A stretch of 14,576 nucleotides of DNA, from NCBI GenBank assembly GCA_018609945.1, contig JAHENO010000055.1, forward strand, positions 1 to 14,576, read 5' to 3'. The notes below the pieces were generated by a model that did no database searches, was not told where the DNA came from, and saw nothing but the letters and a program-made list of their open reading frames with translations. Shown one piece after another: positions 1 to 5,989 of the stretch. Position 1 is the first letter of the stretch. Each line of letters begins with the position of its first letter. Source of the stretch: Haloarculaceae archaeon. Its GTDB lineage: Archaea; Halobacteriota; Halobacteria; Halobacteriales; Haloarculaceae. The translations under genes were made by a program, and so were the position numbers.

Positions 1-913
1 CCACGTCCTGCTGGGCCGCCCGTTCGGCAACGTAGACGTCGCCGACCGGCGTGCGCGTGGTCTCGACGCCATCTGCGGCGAGGGCGTCCTCGACGGCAAG
101 GCTCGTGTCGACGGGGACGGCCACCCGCTGGCCCCGCCCGGTGGCCTCCCGACCGAAGATGGCCAGCAACACGTCACCGGGGAGGAAGTCCCCGTCGGCC
201 GTCACCGCCCGCATCCGGTCGGCGTCGCCGTCGTGAGCGATACCGAGGTCGGCGTCGGTGTGTTCGACGGTGGCCCGCAGCGTCTCGCAGTTCTCGGCGG
301 TCGGCTCGCTCGGCCGGCCCGGGAACGACCCGTCGGGCTGGGCGTTCAGCGTCTCGACGGCACAGCCCAGATCGGTGAGGGCGTCGACAGTCACCCCGCC
401 AGCGCCGTTGCCGACGTCGACCACGACCGAGAGATTGCCCTCGACGTCGACGCGGTCGAGGAGTGCTTCGCGGTGCCGGTCCCGGCCGTTCAGGGAGCGA
501 CGGTCGCCCAGACCGTTCCACGGTGCGAGGTCGGCGGCGTCCGCCCGGACGCGCTCGGCGATCCGGTCGCGTAGCGTCGCGTCGAAGGCCTGGCCGCTGG
601 GCTGCCAGAGTTTGATGCCGTTGTCCGGCGGCGGATTGTGCGAGGCGGTGACCACGACTCCGGCGTCGGCCCCCTCCCAGGCGACGCTCCGTGCGACAGT
701 CGGGGTCGCCGCGACGCCGAGGTCGAACACGTCGGTGCCCGACTCGCGCAGGCCGGCCGCCAGCGCGTCGGTCAGGAGGTGGCCACTCTCGCGTGGGTCC
801 CGGCCCACCACGACCCGTTCGGCGTCGATCCCGAGTGCCCGTCCGACGCGGAGCGCGAGATCCGCCGTGACGGCGTCGCCGACGGGACCGCGGATGCCAC
901 TCGTTCCGAACAT
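1..913 (-). CDS. Phosphoglucosamine/phosphomannomutase-type phosphohexomutase (partial, C-terminus missing)
   Basis: This is an alpha-D-phosphohexomutase, an enzyme that moves phosphate between C1 and C6 of a hexose or hexosamine phosphate through a phosphoserine and a bisphosphate intermediate. The visible 304 residues start MFGTSGIRGPVGD, the typical N-terminus of GlmM-like archaeal members. The phosphoserine loop TASHNPPPDNG has its Ser at residue 91, and the Mg-binding loop HDGDADRM has its Asp residues at 228, 230 and 232. Families of this type run to about 440-460 residues, so roughly the last third, including the sugar-specificity loop and the phosphate-binding domain, lies beyond the left edge. 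The ATG overlaps the stop of the upstream zinc-protein gene by one base (TGATG), suggesting translational coupling. The N-terminus favours phosphoglucosamine mutase, but glucose or mannose specificity cannot be excluded without the missing loop. Confidence 0.9.
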   Translation of the reverse strand, partial: MFGTSGIRGPVGDAVTADLALRVGRALGIDAERVVVGRDPRESGHLLTDALAAGLRESGTDVFDLGVAATPTVARSVAWEGADAGVVVTASHNPPPDNGIKLWQPSGQAFDATLRDRIAERVRADAADLAPWNGLGDRRSLNGRDRHREALLDRVDVEGNLSVVVDVGNGAGGVTVDALTDLGCAVETLNAQPDGSFPGRPSEPTAENCETLRATVEHTDADLGIAHDGDADRMRAVTADGDFLPGDVLLAIFGREATGRGQRVAVPVDTSLAVEDALAADGVETTRTPVGDVYVAERAAQQDV

Positions 914-1119
914 CACTCGGGAGTCCACTCGCAAGCGTCGCCCGCCGTCAGGTTCTCCGCCTCGATGTGTGCCGACAGACACGCGTAGTTACAGAAGTAC
1001 GATGGCGACCCGCACCCGTCGGTGCAGTCCCGCACACAGATGGGATCGTGGTCGAAAATCAGCGAGTCACAGTAGGCACAGGTCTGGTCCCGGTCCGGTG
1101 TGTCGAACGTCGCGGCCAT
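913..1119 (-). CDS. Small cysteine-rich zinc-binding protein (68 aa)
   Basis: A 68-residue acidic protein with eight cysteines (14, 17, 28, 32, 36, 43, 47, 63) plus His51. The pattern CAYC near the start and YFCNYACLSAHI near the end resembles treble-clef/TRASH-like zinc fingers, which are common among the tiny uncharacterised zinc proteins of haloarchaea. The function is unknown; zinc binding is inferred from the cysteine spacing. I chose the ATG at 1119 over an upstream in-frame start at 1269, because the upstream extension is Arg/Ser-rich, unlike a halophilic protein, and overlaps rpiA on the other strand. A T-rich box lies about 27-35 nt upstream of this ATG, consistent with leaderless transcription. 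Its stop overlaps the start of the phosphohexomutase by one base, so the two are probably an operon. Confidence 0.8.
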   Translation of the reverse strand: MAATFDTPDRDQTCAYCDSLIFDHDPICVRDCTDGCGSPSYFCNYACLSAHIEAENLTAGDACEWTPE

Positions 1120-1145
1120 ACGGTCCCGAGAACGCCGAGCGTCCA

Positions 1146-1155
1146 GAAACTTTCG
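1146..1155 (-). promoter_or_regulatory. TATA-like box for the zinc protein-phosphomutase operon
   Basis: Read on the minus strand this is GAAAGTTTCT, the only A/T-rich stretch between the divergent starts at 1119 and 1196. It lies about 27 to 36 nt upstream of the ATG at 1119. It is a weak match to the haloarchaeal TATA consensus, and the call rests on position. Confidence 0.4.
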
Positions 1156-1163
1156 TTCCGGGG

Positions 1164-1171
1164 GGCTTTTG
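1164..1171 (+). promoter_or_regulatory. TATA-like box for rpiA
   Basis: GGCTTTTG is centred about 28 nt upstream of the rpiA ATG at 1196, in an otherwise very G-rich stretch. The spacing suits a leaderless haloarchaeal transcript and supports the chosen rpiA start. The sequence itself is a weak TATA match. Confidence 0.4.
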
Positions 1172-1195
1172 CGGGTGCCCGCCGAGGGGGGGCGT

Positions 1196-1876
1196 ATGGA
1201 CGCCGACGAACGGGAAGCGGCAAAGCGGCGAGCGGGCGAAAGCGCGGCCGCGTCTGTCGAGGATGGCATGGTCGTCGGCCTCGGAACCGGGTCGACGGCT
1301 GCTCAGGCCATCCGGGCGCTGGGCCGGCGCGTCGACGTGGGCCTCGACATCCGGGGCATCCCGACCTCCTTCCGGGCCCGAAAGCTGGCCCGGGAGGCAG
1401 GCATCCCGCTGACGAGTCTCGATGAGGCCACCCCTGACGTCGCTATCGACGGTGCCGACCAGGTAGCCGGCGGAGATCTCGTCAAGGGCGGTGGGGCGGC
1501 ACACGCCCGGGAGAAAGTCGTGGACGCTGCAGCCGACCGGTTCCTGGTCGTGGTCGACCCGACGAAGGAGGTCGAGACGCTCGATTGCGCCGTACCCGTC
1601 GAGGTGCTCCCGGACGCGCGGACCACCGTCGCGGCTGCGGTGCGCGACCAAGGCGGCGAACCCACGCTCAGGGCGGCACAGCGCAAGGACGGCCCCGTCG
1701 TCACGGACAACGGCAATCTCGTCCTGGACTGTGACTTCGGAACGATCCCGAACCCGGGTCGGCGTTCAGCCGACATCGCGGCCGTCCCAGGTGTCGTCGA
1801 GCACGGGCTGTTCGTCGGACTCGCAGACGAGATACACGTCGGGCGCCGGAGCGGCGCCGAGGTCCGTGACGTGTAA
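1196..1876 (+). CDS. rpiA: Ribose-5-phosphate isomerase A
   Basis: RpiA interconverts ribose 5-phosphate and ribulose 5-phosphate in the cytoplasm. In haloarchaea, which generally lack a complete oxidative pentose phosphate route, it mainly supports nucleotide ribose supply. The 226-residue product has the usual family length and all hallmark motifs: GLGTGSTA near residue 23, the DGADQV loop, the KGGGAAHAREK active-site stretch with the expected Lys and Glu, PVEVLP, and VTDNGNLVLD near the C-terminus. An upstream in-frame ATG at 1100 would add 32 basic residues and overlap the promoter region; I prefer 1196, which gives the standard N-terminus MDADEREAAKRRAGE and has a TATA-like box about 28 nt upstream. 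It is divergent from the zinc-protein gene and convergent with the histone-like gene, so probably monocistronic. Confidence 0.96.
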   Translation: MDADEREAAKRRAGESAAASVEDGMVVGLGTGSTAAQAIRALGRRVDVGLDIRGIPTSFRARKLAREAGIPLTSLDEATPDVAIDGADQVAGGDLVKGGGAAHAREKVVDAAADRFLVVVDPTKEVETLDCAVPVEVLPDARTTVAAAVRDQGGEPTLRAAQRKDGPVVTDNGNLVLDCDFGTIPNPGRRSADIAAVPGVVEHGLFVGLADEIHVGRRSGAEVRDV

Positions 1877-1908
1877 CGGGACCAATCAGGTCCGAGAAGG
1901 CGTCGGCG

Positions 1909-2076
1909 CTACAGGTCTCGCGGCTGGACTGTCTTGCGGTCGTTCGCCTCGGCGCGCGCTGCGGCGTCCTCGAGTAGCTCCTCGACTTCGTCGTCGAGTG
2001 CCCCGTAGAAGTCGGACGCGACGTTCATGTCATCGAGCTTTTCCTTTACGGCTGCCTTAACGATGAGGTCTGCCAT
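1909..2076 (-). CDS. Short DUF1931-like histone-fold protein (55 aa)
   Basis: A 55-residue acidic protein starting MADLIVKAAVKEKLDD. It matches my recollection of the small haloarchaeal DUF1931 proteins, which are related to histone-fold proteins. The layout fits a short helix 1 (about residues 3-15), a long amphipathic helix 2 (about 21-47), and the histone-type loop KTVQPRDL at the very C-terminus. That last motif corresponds to the RKTI-x-x-x-D segment of archaeal histones. The protein stops there, so helix 3 of a canonical fold is missing or minimal. A DNA-binding or chromatin role is inference; protein-protein roles are equally possible. The gene is convergent with rpiA, with 32 nt between the stop codons, and has a clear TATA box (TTTTTAAC on the minus strand) about 27 nt upstream of its ATG. 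This gene is too short to appear in common ORF cut-offs. Confidence 0.85.
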   Translation of the reverse strand: MADLIVKAAVKEKLDDMNVASDFYGALDDEVEELLEDAAARAEANDRKTVQPRDL

Positions 2077-2100
2077 ACAGAGTCCCGTTCCAATGGACAG

Positions 2101-2109
2101 GTTAAAAAC
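2101..2109 (-). promoter_or_regulatory. TATA box of the DUF1931 gene
   Basis: On the minus strand the sequence reads GTTTTTAAC, a good haloarchaeal TATA box centred about 28 nt upstream of the ATG at 2076. This implies a leaderless transcript. Confidence 0.65.
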
Positions 2110-2110
2110 T

Positions 2111-2165
2111 TTCCCGTTTCCGGGCGCTCAGACCGCTATTAACGGGAATCTGAGTCTTTGGACTC
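2111..2165. repeat. Interleaved inverted repeats at the larB promoter
   Basis: Three perfect inverted repeats are packed here: TTCCCGTT (2111-2118) with AACGGGAA (2141-2148); CTCAGA (2127-2132) with TCTGAG (2149-2154); and GAGTC (2152-2156) with GACTC (2161-2165). They span the TATA-like box and the expected transcription start of larB. They could be operator sites or alternative RNA/DNA hairpins. The link to regulation is inferred from position only. Confidence 0.45.
2136..2143 (+). promoter_or_regulatory. TATA-like box for larB
   Basis: CTATTAAC predicts transcription starting near 2166. That lies after the TTG at 2158 and about 40 nt before the ATG at 2206, so it favours the ATG as the larB start. 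Confidence 0.5.
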
Positions 2166-2205
2166 GACCGTTACACAGGAGTGTCCCCGCGACGTAGGCG
2201 GACGC

Positions 2206-3003
2206 ATGCGAGACATCCTGGAGGCACTCGCCGCGGGCGAACTCACTCCCGGGGCCGCCGAATCCAGGCTTCGGGGGTACGCGACCACCGGCGCTGGGCG
2301 GTTCGACGCCGCTCGCGAACGTCGGAGCGGGGTTCCCGAGGCCGTTCTCGGGGACGGAAAGACACCCGAGGAAGTGGCGGACCTGGTCGCGACCAGCCTC
2401 GAAACGACAGGTCGTGGCCTGGCGACGCGACTCGAGAACCGGCACGTCGCCGCCACCCGTGCCAGACTGGACGACGAACACCCGGACGCCACAGTCGAGA
2501 CGGACGAGCGGGCAGGCCTGCTGGTGGCCCACGGCCCGGAGTTCGAACCGCCCGATCTGGCGGCGAGTGTCGCCGTGGTCACGGCGGGGACGGCCGACGC
2601 GGTGCCGGCAGCCGAGGCTGCGACCATCGCTGCCGAAATGGGAGCGAGCATCTCCCGCGTAGACGACATCGGGGTGGCCGCACTGACGCGCCTCACCGAC
2701 CGCGTCGAGGAACTCCGCACACACGACGTCCTCGTCGTCGCGGCCGGCCGCGAGGGAGCGCTCCCGACGGTCACCGCGGGGCTGGTCGACGTTCCGGTCG
2801 TCGGGTTACCCGTCTCCACGGGCTACGGCCACGGCGGCGACGGCGAGGCCGCCCTCTCGGGAATGCTCCAGTCCTGCACGGCGCTGACGGTGGTGAACGT
2901 GGACGCGGGCTTCACCGCCGGCGCGCAGGCGGGGCTGATCGCCCGGGGACTCGACGCGGCCCGGAGAGGCGACGACTCCGAGCGGGACCCGACGGATGAC
3001 TGA
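2206..3003 (+). CDS. larB: LarB, nickel-pincer cofactor biosynthesis (P2CMN synthase)
   Basis: LarB carboxylates the nicotinate ring of NaAD and cleaves its phosphoanhydride, giving pyridinium-3,5-biscarboxylate mononucleotide. This is the first step towards the nickel-pincer nucleotide cofactor of lactate racemase-type (LarA) enzymes. The 265-residue product starts MRDILEALAAGELTPGAAE, has the conserved GYATTGAGRFDAAR-type N-terminal region, and has the PurE-like C-terminal domain with VVTAGTADAVPAAEAA and LPVSTGYGHGGDGEAAL. Cys224 in MLQSCTALTVVN aligns with the catalytic Cys described in Lactiplantibacillus LarB (Cys221), followed by VDAGFTAG. A TTG start 48 nt upstream is rejected because it lies ahead of the expected transcription start. 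LarC, LarE and LarA genes are not in this window. The stop overlaps the next gene by 8 nt. Confidence 0.93.
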   Translation: MRDILEALAAGELTPGAAESRLRGYATTGAGRFDAARERRSGVPEAVLGDGKTPEEVADLVATSLETTGRGLATRLENRHVAATRARLDDEHPDATVETDERAGLLVAHGPEFEPPDLAASVAVVTAGTADAVPAAEAATIAAEMGASISRVDDIGVAALTRLTDRVEELRTHDVLVVAAGREGALPTVTAGLVDVPVVGLPVSTGYGHGGDGEAALSGMLQSCTALTVVNVDAGFTAGAQAGLIARGLDAARRGDDSERDPTDD

Positions 3004-3289
3004 CGCGGGCTACGAGGTCGCCGCCGGAGTCGAGCTGCCCGACCGGTCGGGGCAGTACGTCTACGTCCTCCGGTGTGCGGATGGAACGTTATATACTGGC
3101 TACACGACCGACGTCCGGCGGCGGATTGCCGAGCACGCTGCCGGCGAGGGGGCGAAGTACACCCGCGGCCGCACGCCCCTCGAACTCGTCCACGTCGAGT
3201 CGTTCGACGCCCGCCCGGCAGCGATGGCTCGCGAACACGAAATCAAACGACTCGACCGCACCGAAAAGTTGGCACTCGTCTCCCCCTGA
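2996..3289 (+). CDS. GIY-YIG nuclease domain protein (YhbQ/UPF0213 type)
   Basis: A 97-residue stand-alone GIY-YIG domain. The core shows QYVYVLRCADGTLYTGYT (residues 20-37), where VYV and YTG replace GIY and YIG. The conserved Arg follows in TDVRRRIAEH (R41), then the Lys/Tyr pair in GAKYTRGR (K54, Y55), and the candidate catalytic Glu in MAREHEIKRL (E80). Small single-domain members resemble the YhbQ and SLX1 catalytic cores and may act on branched or damaged DNA, but the substrate is unknown. The ATG lies 8 nt inside the end of larB (ATGACTGA), so the two are probably co-transcribed and translationally coupled. No functional link between a nuclease and nickel-cofactor synthesis is evident. 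The N-terminal 18 residues before the domain are not conserved as far as I can tell. Confidence 0.9.
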   Translation: MTDAGYEVAAGVELPDRSGQYVYVLRCADGTLYTGYTTDVRRRIAEHAAGEGAKYTRGRTPLELVHVESFDARPAAMAREHEIKRLDRTEKLALVSP

Positions 3290-3352
3290 TCGCAGTCCGC
3301 CAACGGTATGCTTCGGAAGGGAACGGGGGCGGCCGAAAGAGATCCCCAGATA

Positions 3353-3367
3353 CCCAAATATTTTGGG
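3353..3367. promoter_or_regulatory. Inverted repeat CCCAAA-TAT-TTTGGG with embedded TATA box
   Basis: Perfect 6-bp arms flank a 3-nt centre. The AAATATTTT core is also the best TATA-like element upstream of the small zinc-ribbon gene. A palindrome on a TATA box is a common operator arrangement for haloarchaeal repressors. The regulator is unknown. Confidence 0.5.
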
Positions 3368-3432
3368 CACAATCGTATTCCCCAGTCCACTCCTACGAAA
3401 CGATGCCGGCAGAGGGACGCCGGCCGTCCACG

Positions 3433-3582
3433 ATGCCCGAGTGCAAACACTGCGGCGCGCACGTCTCAGATCGGTTCGCGCGCGTCTTCGCCGACGAGCG
3501 CGGCCGCGTCTACGCCTGTCCGAGCTGTTCAGCCAACGCCGGAATCGCGGAGGTTGCGAGACAGCGCGCCCGGAACGTGTGA
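3433..3582 (+). CDS. Small zinc-ribbon protein (49 aa, DUF7563-like)
   Basis: A 49-residue protein with two CxxC knuckles: CKHC at residues 4-7 and CPSC at 29-32, separated by DRFARVFADERGRVYA. It resembles the tiny haloarchaeal zinc-ribbon proteins that begin MPEC and carry a second C-P-x-C pair (DUF7563-like, from memory). The function is unknown; such proteins may bind nucleic acid or act as partners of transcription factors. An in-frame ATG at 3403 would give 59 residues (extra MPAEGRRPST). I prefer 3433 because family members start with MPEC, but 3403 lies closer to the TATA-like elements at 3356-3364 and 3371-3379, so the start is uncertain. The gene stands alone between the GIY-YIG gene and a phosphohexomutase that has its own promoter. 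Confidence 0.75.
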   Translation: MPECKHCGAHVSDRFARVFADERGRVYACPSCSANAGIAEVARQRARNV

Positions 3583-3642
3583 TTGTGTAGGTCCCGCGGA
3601 CCCCGTTCTGGCTACCGCCGAACCCTCGTCTCCGACGGGGGG

Positions 3643-3650
3643 ATTTTAAT
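3643..3650 (+). promoter_or_regulatory. TATA box of the second phosphohexomutase gene
   Basis: ATTTTAAT is centred 27-28 nt upstream of the ATG at 3674. It is a strong haloarchaeal TATA match and indicates leaderless transcription from the A of the start codon. Confidence 0.7.
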
Positions 3651-3673
3651 GCTGCCGCCGCACAGAGTCGACC

Positions 3674-5062
3674 ATGGACGAGACCGGGGCCGAGGTGATC
3701 GAGTTCGGCACCGACGGCTGGCGAGCGACGCTCTCCGAGTTCACGACACCGCGTGTGCGGATGGTCGGGCAGGCAGTCGCGACGTATCTCGACGACGAGA
3801 GCCGGCAGGGCCCGGTCGCGGTCGGGTACGACGCCCGCGAACACTCCCGCGGGTTCGCCGAGGAACTCGTGCGGGTCCTCGCCGCCGATGGGCGCGACGT
3901 GACGCTGGCGAAGCGGGACTGTCCGACTCCGATCCTCGCCTGGACAGTCGCGGACGGCGACTACGCGGGCGGCCTCATGATCACCGCCTCGCACAACCCC
4001 CCGGAGTACAACGGCGTGAAGTTCCTCCCGGCCGACGGGACACCGGCGCTCCCGGCAGTCACCGACGCCATCGAGGCCCGCCTGGCCTCGCCGGACCCGG
4101 ACCCGGACTCGGCCTACGGCAGCGTCGAGGAGCGCGACCTCGTGACGCCCTTCAGCGACCACGCCGTCGCGATGGTGCCCGACGACCTCGACGGGCTGCC
4201 GGTGGTCTACGACGCCATGCACGGCAGCGGCCGGGGGGTCACCGACGCGCTCCTCAGGCGCGGCGGGGCGGACGTCCAGCGCATCCGCTGTTCCCAGGAC
4301 GCCGACTTCGGCGGGACGGCACCCGAGCCCGTCCCGGAGCGCGCGGAGGAACTGGTGGAACGGGTCACCGAGGGCGGGGCTGCGATCGGCTTCATCAACG
4401 ACGGCGACGCGGACCGCATCGGTGTGGTGACCCCGGAGCGCGGGTTCCTCGACCCGAACGTCTTTCTGGCGGTGCTGTACGACTACCTGCTCGAATCGGA
4501 GGACGGCGACGTCGTCCGGACGGTCTCGACGAGCAGCCTCGTCGACCGCGTCGCCGAGGCACACGGACAGTCAGTCCACGAGACGGCAGTCGGCTTCAAG
4601 TGGGTCGCCGAGGCGATGGGCGAGTTCGAGGCCCGGTGTGGCGGCGAGGAGAGCGGCGGCTACGGCGTGACCGCACACCTCCGGAACAAGGACGGCGTCC
4701 TCGTCGCACTGCTGACGGCGGCGGCGGAGGCCGCCCGCCCGCTCGACGACCGGATCGACGACCTGTTTGCCGCGCACGGCGAGGTATTTCAGGACCGGAT
4801 CGGCGTCGAGTGCCCCGACGACCGCAAGGAGTCTGTCCTCCGGGACCTCGAAGAATCGCTTCCGGACGCGGTTGCGGGCGTCGACGTCGCGGACGTCAAT
4901 ACTGTGGACGGGTTCAAGATACTGCTTGCCGACGACACGTGGCTGCTCGTCAGGCCCTCGGGAACCGAACCGAAGCTCCGCGTCTACGCGGAGGCCGGTA
5001 GCGAGACCAGGGTCGACGAACTGCTGGACGCAGGTCGTGAAATCGTCGAACCGCTCGTATGA
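3674..5062 (+). CDS. Phosphoglucomutase/phosphomannomutase family protein
   Basis: A complete 462-residue alpha-D-phosphohexomutase with the four domains of the family. Domain 1 has FGTDGWRA near the start and the phosphoserine loop ITASHNPPEYNG (Ser106). Domain 2 has the metal loop NDGDADRIG (Asp243, 245, 247). Domain 3 carries the sugar-binding loop GGEESGGYG (Glu325, Ser327). Domain 4 has the phosphate-binding loop RPSGTEPKLR (427-436). GEESGG is more typical of phosphoglucomutases than the GEQSGH-like loop of GlmM, so glucose 1-/6-phosphate interconversion is the likeliest reaction, with mannose phosphate possible. It is paralogous to the partial enzyme at the left edge. The start is fixed by a TATA box at the leaderless distance. 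The gene is followed by an independent promoter for the Rdx gene, so probably monocistronic. Confidence 0.93.
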   Translation: MDETGAEVIEFGTDGWRATLSEFTTPRVRMVGQAVATYLDDESRQGPVAVGYDAREHSRGFAEELVRVLAADGRDVTLAKRDCPTPILAWTVADGDYAGGLMITASHNPPEYNGVKFLPADGTPALPAVTDAIEARLASPDPDPDSAYGSVEERDLVTPFSDHAVAMVPDDLDGLPVVYDAMHGSGRGVTDALLRRGGADVQRIRCSQDADFGGTAPEPVPERAEELVERVTEGGAAIGFINDGDADRIGVVTPERGFLDPNVFLAVLYDYLLESEDGDVVRTVSTSSLVDRVAEAHGQSVHETAVGFKWVAEAMGEFEARCGGEESGGYGVTAHLRNKDGVLVALLTAAAEAARPLDDRIDDLFAAHGEVFQDRIGVECPDDRKESVLRDLEESLPDAVAGVDVADVNTVDGFKILLADDTWLLVRPSGTEPKLRVYAEAGSETRVDELLDAGREIVEPLV

Positions 5063-5116
5063 TTGCGGACCAATAGTAGTCACGCCGCGTGTGGAGTCGG
5101 CGAAACGAGCCGGCCA

Positions 5117-5122
5117 TTTATA
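5117..5122 (+). promoter_or_regulatory. TATA box of the Rdx gene
   Basis: TTTATA lies about 30 nt upstream of the ATG at 5150. It is a consensus archaeal box and supports that start over the in-frame upstream start at 5063, which it would otherwise sit inside. Confidence 0.7.
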
Positions 5123-5149
5123 CCCGGGCGGCCACAATCCCCGACCGCC

Positions 5150-5398
5150 ATGACTGAAATCGAAATCGAGTTCTGCGTGCCGTGTGGGCTCTACAGCTAC
5201 GCGAGGGAGGTCCAGGACGCGGTCATCGAGGAGTACGGCGAACGCATCGACAGCGTTCGGCTCACCACTGGTGACGGCGGCGTGTTCAAGATTTACGCCG
5301 ATGGAGACCTCATCTGGGACAAGAGTATCTCGGACGATGGGCTGGACCACGACGAAATCCTCGCCGACATCGACGAGTACGTCGGTGTAGAGGCCTGA
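5150..5398 (+). CDS. Rdx family (SelW/SelT/SelH-like) thioredoxin-fold protein
   Basis: An 82-residue protein starting MTEIEIEFCVPCGLYSYA. The CVPC motif (Cys9, Cys12) follows beta strand 1 and corresponds to the CxxU/CxxC redox motif of selenoprotein W-like proteins. Here both positions are cysteine, with no in-frame TGA. The later segment GGVFKIYADGDLIWDK (residues 43-58) is the second conserved block of the family, and the length is typical. The family is thought to act in thiol redox control, but its substrates are poorly known. The start at 5150 is preferred over an in-frame start at 5063 because of the family N-terminus and the TATA box between them. The next gene begins 29 nt downstream without an obvious promoter, so the acetyltransferase may be co-transcribed. 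Confidence 0.9.
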   Translation: MTEIEIEFCVPCGLYSYAREVQDAVIEEYGERIDSVRLTTGDGGVFKIYADGDLIWDKSISDDGLDHDEILADIDEYVGVEA

Positions 5399-5427
5399 AG
5401 GCTCGTTCCTCGTGTGGTAATAGGGCT

Positions 5428-5958
5428 ATGCCCGGTCCCGTGTTCCGCGACGGTGAGGCTGTCGAGTTGCGCACTGTCGAAGAGGAAGACGTCGACTTCC
5501 TCCAGGAGGTTGTGAATCACCCGCAGGTCCGCCCGCACGTCTTCCAGTTCGAGCCGCTGAACCGCCGGCAGGAACGCGAGTGGGTCGAGTCCATCGGCGA
5601 GGAGGCTGGCGTTCACTTCGTGGTCTGTGCGGACGGATCGCCGGTCGGGATCACGGGGTTGAACGACCCCGTCGAGCCGTGGGGACTGGCGGAGGCAGGG
5701 TACATGATCCATCCCGACCACTGGAACAACGGCTTCGCAACCGACGCCGTCCGGGAACTGTGCGGGTACGCCTTCGACGAGCGCCGGTACCACAAGGTGA
5801 CTGCGCGCGCCTACGCGACCAATCCCGCTTCGCAGCGCGTGCTGGAGAAGGTGGGGTTCACCGAGGAGGGCGTCTTCCGCGCGGAGGCGTTCGTCGACGG
5901 CGACTTTGTCGACGTCTACAGGTACGGGCTGCTGGCCGACGAGTGGGACGAACTGTGA
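5428..5958 (+). CDS. GNAT family acetyltransferase (RimJ/RimL-like)
   Basis: A 176-residue GNAT N-acetyltransferase. The N-terminus GEAVELRTVEEEDVDFLQEV fits the first strand and helix. The central GITGLNDPVEPWGLAEAGYMIHP forms strands 3-4. HPDHWNNGFATDAVREL is motif A, with the pyrophosphate-binding N-N-G-F-A equivalent of Q/R-x-x-G-x-A. VTARAYATNPASQRVLEKVGF is the typical C-terminal block of the RimJ/RimL (Acetyltransf_3) branch. Such proteins transfer acetyl from acetyl-CoA to protein N-termini or small molecules; the substrate is unknown. No clear TATA box or Shine-Dalgarno site precedes the ATG, and it starts 29 nt after the Rdx stop, so co-transcription with Rdx is likely. Confidence 0.92.
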   Translation: MPGPVFRDGEAVELRTVEEEDVDFLQEVVNHPQVRPHVFQFEPLNRRQEREWVESIGEEAGVHFVVCADGSPVGITGLNDPVEPWGLAEAGYMIHPDHWNNGFATDAVRELCGYAFDERRYHKVTARAYATNPASQRVLEKVGFTEEGVFRAEAFVDGDFVDVYRYGLLADEWDEL

Positions 5959-5989
5959 GTCCACCTGAGGTCTGACGAACGGCTTTCGG

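Noticed and set aside
2158..2205. TTG start that would lengthen LarB by 16 residues
   Set aside because: It lies ahead of the expected transcription start from the TATA-like box at 2136, and LarB family members start at the MRDILEALAAG position.
2996..3003. Identical ATGACTGA overlap at 2996-3003 and at 13983-13990
   Set aside because: Both arise from a Met-Thr start overlapping a TGA stop, a common junction type. There is no further similarity around the two sites.
3089..3097. TATA-like GTTATATAC inside the GIY-YIG gene
   Set aside because: It encodes the conserved Thr-Leu-Tyr-Thr of the YIG motif, and no gene starts at the proper distance downstream.
3089..4564. A 491-codon open frame antisense to the GIY-YIG, zinc-ribbon and phosphohexomutase genes
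   Set aside because: It crosses three convincing genes and two promoters on the opposite strand, and its translation is Arg/Val-rich without motifs.
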